NCBI GenBank assembly: GCA_037440525.1
Contig: JBBITW010000047.1
Location: forward strand, 1 to 20,758
DNA: 20,758 nt
Direction of reading: 5' to 3'
Source: JBBITW01 sp037440525
Lineage (GTDB): Bacteria > Desulfobacterota > BSN033 > UBA1163
Part shown: positions 15,179-20,758 of the stretch, in pieces
Numbering within the stretch: the stretch's first letter is position 1
Layout: the number at the start of each line of letters is the position of its first letter
The notes under the pieces: model-generated
The model's database searches: none
Told to the model about the DNA's origin: nothing
The model's input: only the letters and a program-made list of their open reading frames with translations
Program-made: the position numbers and the translations under genes

Positions 15179-16150
15179 CTACTTCTTTATTAAACCTATC
15201 TCTTTTAGATACTTCTCTGCCCCAGGATGAAGGGGAACTAATATACCTTTTAGTGCGGCCTCAGGTTTAAGTTCCTTGGCAGCAACATGAACCTGATAAT
15301 ATTCCTCCCTATGTTCATAAAGATTTTTTATAAATCGATAAACAAGGTCGCTACTGACCCCTGCATGAGTAAAGATACCGCCTGCCCAGCCCATAACAGG
15401 GGTATCATTTTCTAATCCCTTGTAAGATTTTGCCTTAACTACATCAAGAACATACGGACGTTCACTCATTACCTTATCGGCACCCGACTTATCTACCGGA
15501 ACAATACGAACTCTGTGAGTTAATGAAAGCTCTGTATATGAAGCCATGGGATAGCTTCCACCTAAGAATCCAGCATCAAGACTTCCATCCTTAATTCCCT
15601 CCATTGTCTGTTTATAGGTATAAAAGAGGGGCTTAAAATCTTCCTTTTTCACCCCATGAGCTTCCAATAAGATAAACCCAGTTACAGCTACAGAACTCCC
15701 TGCACCACCCATCCCAACACGCTTTCCCCTGATATCGGCATAGGATTTGATCGGGGAATCTGCTGGAACTACCAGGTAGACAAAGTAGGTTGTCTGGTAA
15801 GAGATTGCCCTTAGATTTGGAAAGGCTCTCCCGGAATACTCCCTAAGACCTTTAAAGGCATCGAATCCTTCAACTGTTCCAAAAGTAGCGAAGCCTTCCT
15901 GGTTTATACGTTCCCGTTCCATAAGACGCCTGACCATTTCAAGTGTTCCGGTTGTGGTTTCAACAACCATCTGGATATCTGTCATATACTTATTTGTCAC
16001 ACTTGCAATCCCTGCCCCCAATATATAAGCAGTTCCTCCTGTCGGAGGAGTATAGAGTGGAATCATCTTCTTTTCTGCTGGCATTACTGTGTTATTCATT
16101 ATTATACCAATCGAAATAAATACTGTGATTATAATAATTAGATGTTTCAT
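15179..16150 (-). CDS. TRAP transporter solute receptor, TAXI family
   Basis: Periplasmic substrate-binding protein (323 residues) delivering its ligand to the fused permease encoded next. An N-terminal signal peptide is clear (KH, then a hydrophobic run to about residue 18, cleavage probably near PAEKK); there is no lipobox Cys, so it is soluble in the periplasm. TAXI features are PLYTPPTGGTAYILGAGIAS near the mature start, ETTTGTLEMVRRL, the SYADIRGKRVGMGGAGSSV loop and the DGSLDAGFLGGSYP segment. AAGGAGGG lies seven bases ahead of ATG 16150. It follows the second ferredoxin gene after 112 bases with no terminator seen, so it may be cotranscribed with the flavoprotein block. Known TAXI ligands include glutamate and aromatic or dicarboxylic acids; the ligand here is unknown. 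Confidence 0.95.
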   Translation of the reverse strand: MKHLIIIITVFISIGIIMNNTVMPAEKKMIPLYTPPTGGTAYILGAGIASVTNKYMTDIQMVVETTTGTLEMVRRLMERERINQEGFATFGTVEGFDAFKGLREYSGRAFPNLRAISYQTTYFVYLVVPADSPIKSYADIRGKRVGMGGAGSSVAVTGFILLEAHGVKKEDFKPLFYTYKQTMEGIKDGSLDAGFLGGSYPMASYTELSLTHRVRIVPVDKSGADKVMSERPYVLDVVKAKSYKGLENDTPVMGWAGGIFTHAGVSSDLVYRFIKNLYEHREEYYQVHVAAKELKPEAALKGILVPLHPGAEKYLKEIGLIKK

Positions 16151-16262
16151 CTCTCATCCCTCCTTAGATAATCTAATATTTTTAATAATAGTCAACTTCC
16201 CCCAATTGTCTCAAAGACTTAAAAAGATTTTTCGTTGATTACTATCACCCCCTTTCTATATT

Positions 16263-16556
16263 TTAGACCCTGAAATGCTCACCCGTGCTCTTCCTCTTCC
16301 ATCGAACCCTCTGGATAAGCGGAAGATTCAATTTTAAAGCCCCTCTTTTTGGACAATGCATTACACAGCTTCCACAGTACCAGCATTCATCAGGAAAGAG
16401 GATAATTGGTTGTTTCCCTCTTTGGGGATTGGGGATTAATATATCCATGGGACATATATCCACACAAATATTACATCCACTACATATCTTTTCATCAAAT
16501 ATAAGTGGCCTATTGGGTGTTATGAGATTTGGTGTTGCGTAGATTTTTCTCTTCAT
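16263..16556 (-). CDS. 2x[4Fe-4S] ferredoxin, partner of the 658-aa flavoprotein
   Basis: Electron-transfer protein (97 residues) with two cluster motifs: Cys25, 28, 31, 35 (CSGCNICVDICP) and Cys58, 61, 64, 68 (CWYCGSCVMHCP). Between the motifs is a PNPQRGKQPIILFPDE stretch shared with the second ferredoxin of the cluster (20357-20590). A basic C-terminal tail (QRVRWKRKSTGEHF) and a 20-residue N-terminal extension set it apart from that shorter paralog. The layout recalls the iron-sulfur domain of AprB without its C-terminal tail. It starts 6 bases after the flavoprotein stop, so tight translational coupling is expected; only a weak ribosome site is visible. It probably shuttles electrons to or from the flavoprotein FAD. 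Confidence 0.93.
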   Translation of the reverse strand: MKRKIYATPNLITPNRPLIFDEKICSGCNICVDICPMDILIPNPQRGKQPIILFPDECWYCGSCVMHCPKRGALKLNLPLIQRVRWKRKSTGEHFRV

Positions 16557-16562
16557 TCTCGT

Positions 16563-18539
16563 TTAAAACCATTTTTGTCTTGTTGAATTTATATAATCCC
16601 TGTTTCTTGATTCATAATTTTCCTTCAAAGAACCATAAAAATCTAATGGAAGCTCACTTATCTTCACATTACCATCCTCTTGGCTTATTATTATAAGCTT
16701 ATTCCATTCAGGAGGATCCAACTTTGGGAAATCATATCTATTAAAGCCTAAAAACTTACTGCTTGCTTTCCTCGCAAGCGAGCTATGGAGGATCATCTCA
16801 CAGCATGTCAATATATCAATTACTTCAAGGGTTCGCATCAATTTATGAGGGTCTGGTGCATGGAGTTTAGGTACTTCATATTTAAATATATCATTTATCC
16901 AGATTAGGCCAATCTTTAAAAGTTCCTCATTTTTGGGATCCCCACAGTAATTCTGCATCACTCTTGAGCTTGCAGCATTTAGTTCCTTCCAGTTAAGTCC
17001 CTCTTTAGGCTTTATAAATTGATATACACGATTTTTTTCGATATCAACTTGATCTCTATTGATCCTAACCTTCTTAATCTTAAGGCTCTCCTTAGAAGCC
17101 TTTCTTCCGGCATACCTTCCAGTAGCGGCAGCATGATGATGATAATTTGAGGCAAAAAGCTGATCTCCTGCAGCATAAAGTCCCTCGATGGAAGTCCTGA
17201 GATCCCAATCTGTAATTAAACCTCCGCACTCGCCAACCTCGCCAAATATCCTCTTTTGTGGAAGAGCTGAAGAACGAAGTGGGTCTGATCCAAGAAAAAG
17301 ATAACTCTGTAAAAGATCCATATCAGGACTAAAACCTGCCTCTTGATAGTTTTGATAAATAGGAATCTTTGTCTTTCCCTCTTCACCAACCATCATTCCC
17401 CAAATCACACGACGTTCATATTCTGGCATTCCTGGAAGGTCAGCATACAGGGGAAGTGTAAACTCCCCATTTTTGATCCTTTGCTGAAGATCAGAAATGA
17501 TGTGAGGTCTGATATATTCATAGCTTTGTGATCTCTCACCTAAAAATCTCTGTCCTTTTGCTGGGATCGAACGTTCAATAACATTGCTTACTATTTTACC
17601 ATCCCTGTCAACCCATGGTATTTCTCTTCCATTTGCATCTACTATTGAACAGGGATGCCATGTATTGAATGGATTGCCCTGTCCATAGATTGGAAATCCG
17701 TCTCCACTTCCCATGATATGAGCTGATGATTTCTCCATCAGTGTAAATTTTGCTCCAGCCCTGTAAGCCATAGCATGACCACTGCCTGTATTTGTTTGAG
17801 GTCTCAATGTATCAAAACCAGTAAGCTCAGATTGAAATTGCCAGACCCTCTGAGGTCGGGAAAGACATAGTATAGTAGTCTTTGCCCTGAAAATAAGAAA
17901 TTCACCTGTGCGAGTATCGATAGCAGTAGCTCCAACTATCCTTCTTCCCTGTCTCCCCCCTTCATTAAGAAGGGAGGTTGCCATTGTTCTGTCAAAAATC
18001 TTCACCCCTAACCTTTTACATTCCCTAAATAAGGCAGGTTTAAAGGTTGTTCCCCAGACTCGGAAATGGATCTTATTTTTATAATCGTAGGAAAAGAGAA
18101 ATTTTGTTTTCTCATCCCTAAATTCTGCTCCCTTAAAAACATCGTTTGTATCACGAATCTTACCACCCATCTCTTCCATTTCGATAAGGGTATCAAAGCT
18201 TTCCCGTGCTGAGATATAATGGGAAATAGCGTTGCAGTATCCACCTGAGTCCTTGATGTGGAGTTCCACTATCTCTTCAGCCGTAATATCAGATAAAGGA
18301 TTAGGAGTATAAAGCCAGTGGTCACAACCTGCTCCCCCAGCCCCACTTCTTATGGTGGCCGCTTTTTCCACAATCACAACACTTACACCATTTCTTGCGG
18401 CACTGATTGCAGCCCAGCATCCTGCAATACCACCTCCAAGAACAAGTACATCAGTTTCAATCTCCTTCTCTTTATCATAACGAATTGGATAGGGCCATTT
18501 AGGAAGCCCCTCTCTTTTTACAAATTCATTCCATTCCAT
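16563..18539 (-). CDS. FAD-dependent oxidoreductase, AprA/fumarate reductase-like (658 aa)
   Basis: Flavoprotein of the succinate dehydrogenase/fumarate reductase/adenylylsulfate reductase alpha class. Dinucleotide-binding motif GGGIAG at 35-40 with the ribose-binding acid Glu58; SGAGGAGCDHW (65-75) around the flavin; TNTGSGHAMAYRAGA (249-263); GLYAAGDQ (453-460) and the loop SNYHHHAAATGRYAGRKAS (464-482), with three His and Arg475 where this class places substrate-binding residues. The last ~130 residues are the helical C-terminal domain, then a short tail. About 660 residues is closer to AprA than to soluble fumarate reductase. It lacks a visible ribosome site. It lies between its paralog (27-base gap) and a ferredoxin (6-base gap). 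Substrate unknown; AprA itself is unlikely because no AprB tail, ATP sulfurylase or Qmo genes are near. Confidence 0.9.
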   Translation of the reverse strand: MEWNEFVKREGLPKWPYPIRYDKEKEIETDVLVLGGGIAGCWAAISAARNGVSVVIVEKAATIRSGAGGAGCDHWLYTPNPLSDITAEEIVELHIKDSGGYCNAISHYISARESFDTLIEMEEMGGKIRDTNDVFKGAEFRDEKTKFLFSYDYKNKIHFRVWGTTFKPALFRECKRLGVKIFDRTMATSLLNEGGRQGRRIVGATAIDTRTGEFLIFRAKTTILCLSRPQRVWQFQSELTGFDTLRPQTNTGSGHAMAYRAGAKFTLMEKSSAHIMGSGDGFPIYGQGNPFNTWHPCSIVDANGREIPWVDRDGKIVSNVIERSIPAKGQRFLGERSQSYEYIRPHIISDLQQRIKNGEFTLPLYADLPGMPEYERRVIWGMMVGEEGKTKIPIYQNYQEAGFSPDMDLLQSYLFLGSDPLRSSALPQKRIFGEVGECGGLITDWDLRTSIEGLYAAGDQLFASNYHHHAAATGRYAGRKASKESLKIKKVRINRDQVDIEKNRVYQFIKPKEGLNWKELNAASSRVMQNYCGDPKNEELLKIGLIWINDIFKYEVPKLHAPDPHKLMRTLEVIDILTCCEMILHSSLARKASSKFLGFNRYDFPKLDPPEWNKLIIISQEDGNVKISELPLDFYGSLKENYESRNRDYINSTRQKWF

Positions 18540-18566
18540 AGAATTTTTTATCTGTTTTAAGAAATA

Positions 18567-20336
18567 TTATTTTTCAACTGGGATTTTATCAAATCTCCAT
18601 CTACCATCCTCACCTTTTCTTATGGCGAGGAAGACAAACCAGTTTTGATCATCCTGTTTGGGATAATCACTTCTTATGAAATCAAATTGCGCACGACTTT
18701 CCCTTCTTTCAATCGAGGATCTCAAAACCGACTCAGCATTATCAATAATAGATTTTACTTCGAGGCATCGACATAATTCGTGGGGATTTTCGGCTTTAAG
18801 TGGAGCACTACGTGCATATTCCAATCTTTCAAGGCCCCTTCTTAAAAGGCCTTCACCTCGAATATCACCACAATAAAAATCCATAATGTTCTGAACATAT
18901 AACTCAACCTCTTTCCAGTAAAATCCTTTATTACGATTTAATATTTCGGAGCATATCTCCTTTCTAATTCTAACTATTTCATCATTAATTTTTAAGAAGG
19001 ATCTCTGTTCTTTGGCTCTCTTTGATGCTATCTCTCCAGCATACCATCCCATTGTAAGTGCTCCAGGCGAGGCTGCCCATGGGACTCCACCAACCTCATC
19101 CCCTGCTCCAAAGAGGTTTCTGAGCTCTGTCTCCAACTCTTTATTGACCCACAATCCCTTTGCAGCAGTGCCAGCAAGCTCACGATTTGCCCAGCCAGCA
19201 TATTCCTGGGGATTCTTTCTTAAATCCAATCCCTCTTCATCTTCAAAATATCGCATAAATTGAGTGCCTTTCCCTTCATTTTTGATAGACCATTTTATAT
19301 AATCAACCTCTTCATCTGTAGCCTCAGAGAAATCGAGAAAAAAAGGGCCCTCACCCTGGGCAATTCGTTTTGGCAGTGATGCCCGCCCCCCACGCCAAAT
19401 CTTTCTATCTTCTAACCATATCTTTCTTGTCTTAAATGGATCAAATCTTTCGATTCCAAGATTTTCCCAGTTATAGAACTCCGTTCTCGAAACAATTACA
19501 TTACCATCTCCATCAATAATTCTTGCTGACGGCTGGACTGTATTTCTCGGATCTCCATAGTTAGGGCCATAATATCCACAAACAGAGAGAAGCCTGGAAC
19601 TCAGGAATTCAATATTGATGATAGGTAATCCAATCCTAATGGCCATTGATGTTCCGTCTCCACTCAATGGGGCAGGAAGTCTTGTATTAAAATCCATGCC
19701 TGAAGGATTTCTGCTCAATCGGTTTGATCTACCTGAAGAAAGCACAACCGCTTTTGCCTTAAATAAGTAAATATCAGCTGTGCGAGTCCCAACACCCACT
19801 GCCCCTGAGATCTGATTATCTGTTTTAATAAGGTCTGTCATTTGAACTCGATTGATTATATTGACTCCCCTTCTTTTAGCCTCGTTTGTCAGTTTCAGTT
19901 TTAAGAATTTTCCATCAAAGTTAAATGATGTTGGAACACTATGAAATTGATATACAATCCTGAATCTGTTAGGGGCTTTACTATCTTCAAACCTGAAGTT
20001 CAAACCAAATCTTTCAAGGTCCAATACACGTTCATATATTGTTTGGGCAATAAGGTAAAACAAGTCTTTTCTTAAAAAGCCGAATGCAATTGCTTGCCTG
20101 TGATCCTCCATCATATCTTCTATTGTGTAGCCCATCTTTTCATGCACAGGAGGGATATATGCCCAAATGTGGTCAATTCCGGAACCTGCACAACCACTGG
20201 CCATGGAATTAGACTTTTCAACCAGAGTTATCTTTATATCCTTCTCCTCAGCCGCCTTTATTGCAGCCATGCAACCTGCTATCCCGCCACCAATTATTAA
20301 AACATCTGTCTCAATAGGAATGATTTTCAGCTCCAT
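18567..20336 (-). CDS. FAD-dependent oxidoreductase, AprA/fumarate reductase-like (589 aa)
   Basis: Paralog of the flavoprotein encoded next. GGGIAG at 16-21, Glu40 as ribose-binding acid, SGCAGSGIDHIWAY (47-60) near the flavin, LSGDGTSMAIRIG (224-236), GAGDEV (410-415), and the same C-terminal helical domain (CGDIRGEGLLRRG, HELCRCLEVKSIIDNAE). The loop equivalent to the HHH loop of the paralog reads GGVPWAASPGALTMGWYAG (416-434): it has no His and no Arg, so catalysis must differ or be lost. Start 20336 is chosen because AAGGGGAT lies seven bases upstream and because the frame-compatible start at 20456 would overlap the ferredoxin gene by 100 bases. The ferredoxin ends 20 bases before it. 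Probably forms a complex with the ferredoxin and perhaps with the paralog. Confidence 0.9.
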   Translation of the reverse strand: MELKIIPIETDVLIIGGGIAGCMAAIKAAEEKDIKITLVEKSNSMASGCAGSGIDHIWAYIPPVHEKMGYTIEDMMEDHRQAIAFGFLRKDLFYLIAQTIYERVLDLERFGLNFRFEDSKAPNRFRIVYQFHSVPTSFNFDGKFLKLKLTNEAKRRGVNIINRVQMTDLIKTDNQISGAVGVGTRTADIYLFKAKAVVLSSGRSNRLSRNPSGMDFNTRLPAPLSGDGTSMAIRIGLPIINIEFLSSRLLSVCGYYGPNYGDPRNTVQPSARIIDGDGNVIVSRTEFYNWENLGIERFDPFKTRKIWLEDRKIWRGGRASLPKRIAQGEGPFFLDFSEATDEEVDYIKWSIKNEGKGTQFMRYFEDEEGLDLRKNPQEYAGWANRELAGTAAKGLWVNKELETELRNLFGAGDEVGGVPWAASPGALTMGWYAGEIASKRAKEQRSFLKINDEIVRIRKEICSEILNRNKGFYWKEVELYVQNIMDFYCGDIRGEGLLRRGLERLEYARSAPLKAENPHELCRCLEVKSIIDNAESVLRSSIERRESRAQFDFIRSDYPKQDDQNWFVFLAIRKGEDGRWRFDKIPVEK

Positions 20337-20356
20337 ATCAAATCCCCTTAAAAGGA

Positions 20357-20590
20357 TTATTTGAATCCACCTCTCATTGGAAATGGGGTAACGATCTTTA
20401 TAGCACCTTTTTCTACCTGTGGGCAGAAGGTCATACAACAACCACAAAACCAACATTCATCAGGATATAATTCAATTGGTGGTTCTCCTTCTCTGGGATT
20501 TGGTGCAAGAACATCACACATACATATGTCCACACAAATATTACATCCTGTACATGACTCTTTATCAAAATATATATGCCTGAAACTCAT
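20357..20590 (-). CDS. 2x[4Fe-4S] ferredoxin, first gene of the flavoprotein cluster
   Basis: A 77-residue ferredoxin with two cluster motifs: Cys13, 16, 19, 23 (CTGCNICVDICM) and Cys46, 49, 52, 56 (CWFCGCCMTFCP). Two further cysteines (25 and 51) flank the ligands. The Pro that normally follows the fourth ligand of the first motif is replaced by Met (ICMCD), which may tune the potential. The motif-linking segment (APNPREGEPPIELYPDE) matches the second ferredoxin of the cluster, so the two are duplicates. AAGGGGTT precedes ATG 20590. It is the leading gene of the minus-strand unit within the window; upstream lie only repeats and the window edge. Likely partner of the 589-aa flavoprotein. Confidence 0.93.
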   Translation of the reverse strand: MSFRHIYFDKESCTGCNICVDICMCDVLAPNPREGEPPIELYPDECWFCGCCMTFCPQVEKGAIKIVTPFPMRGGFK

Positions 20591-20693
20591 TTTAACCCCT
20601 TATTACTCTGAGCAATTAAGTCTTTACAATTATCCCCCTCACCTCGGTTGCGAGTCGTACCGACCTACCCTCTCCCCAATGAGGCTTTGTCGG

Positions 20694-20758
20694 AATGTCA
20701 TTCTGAGGCTTTAGCCGAAGAATCTATGTTTTATAATGGTTTGAATTCTATAGATTCC
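20694..20758 (+). repeat. Core repeat at the window edge, copy of 7327-7391
   Basis: Matches 7327-7391 with three mismatches in 65 bases and continues past the window. The preceding C-rich sequence (CCCTCACC near 20637 and CTACCCTCTCCCC near 20676) also recalls the sequence before the first copy (7287-7310), so the shared unit is longer than the core. Confidence 0.85.

Noticed and set aside
16165..16205. Promoter for the TAXI gene (TTGACT on the minus strand)
   Set aside because: The matching -10 would put the transcription start inside the ribosome-binding site, so it is not convincing.
16563..18539. True adenylylsulfate reductase AprA
   Set aside because: The layout is similar, but the ferredoxins lack the AprB C-terminal tail, and no sat, qmo or dsr genes are in the window; the active-site loop also differs.
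20337..20456. N-terminal extension of the 589-aa flavoprotein to 20456
   Set aside because: It would overlap the ferredoxin gene by 100 bases and reads as non-homologous sequence, while ATG 20336 has a good ribosome site and fits the family N-terminus.
20597..20630. Promoter TTGTAA/TAATAA before the first ferredoxin gene
   Set aside because: The predicted transcription start would fall within the ribosome-binding site; both hexamers are weak.

Overview
The window reads as a chromosomal stretch of an anaerobic, moderately AT-rich Gram-negative bacterium. Two TRAP-type uptake systems, two 2x[4Fe-4S] ferredoxins, a split B12-dependent mutase, a small SAP-like Cys-rich protein and a hybrid-kinase receiver remnant would fit Desulfobacterota or a neighbouring phylum. 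That placement is inference; there is no rRNA or other marker gene here.

Left part, plus strand (1-9910). A TRAP small/large permease pair (dctQ-like, dctM-like) runs from the left edge and its solute receptor is not in the window. After a gap with a good sigma70-type promoter comes a carbon-metabolism block: SCP2-type thiolase, DUF35 Zn-ribbon/OB protein, MeaB GTPase, propionyl-CoA carboxylase-type carboxyltransferase, mutase catalytic subunit and mutase B12-binding subunit. The mutase carries the Tyr/Arg pair that marks methylmalonyl-CoA rather than isobutyryl-CoA specificity. Together these interconvert propionyl-CoA, methylmalonyl-CoA and succinyl-CoA, with the thiolase pair feeding or draining acyl-CoA. 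Biotin carboxylase, biotin carrier and epimerase are not in the window.

Middle (9911-13254). A palindromic element is followed, on the minus strand, by a truncated response-regulator receiver, an uncharacterised 345-aa protein, a 64-aa SAP-like Cys-rich protein and an ACMSD-like metal-dependent amidohydrolase.

Right part, minus strand (13255-20590). Transcribed right to left is a compact cluster: ferredoxin, flavoprotein, flavoprotein, ferredoxin, TAXI-type TRAP receptor, 4TM/12TM fused TRAP permease. The two ferredoxin/flavoprotein pairs are paralogous, arranged in mirror order, and resemble the AprBA/fumarate reductase class. Their active-site loops differ strongly. This cluster, perhaps with the amidohydrolase, is the best candidate in the window for an undescribed system: uptake of an organic acid coupled to a ferredoxin-linked flavoprotein redox step.

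A family of short dispersed repeats, some with 13-bp terminal inverted repeats (AAATTGAGCGATT), occupies each gap from the DUF35 gene to the B12 subunit gene, abuts the receiver remnant and separates the amidohydrolase from the TRAP permease. One gap (7200-7578) is bounded by a different inverted repeat of about 29 bp.
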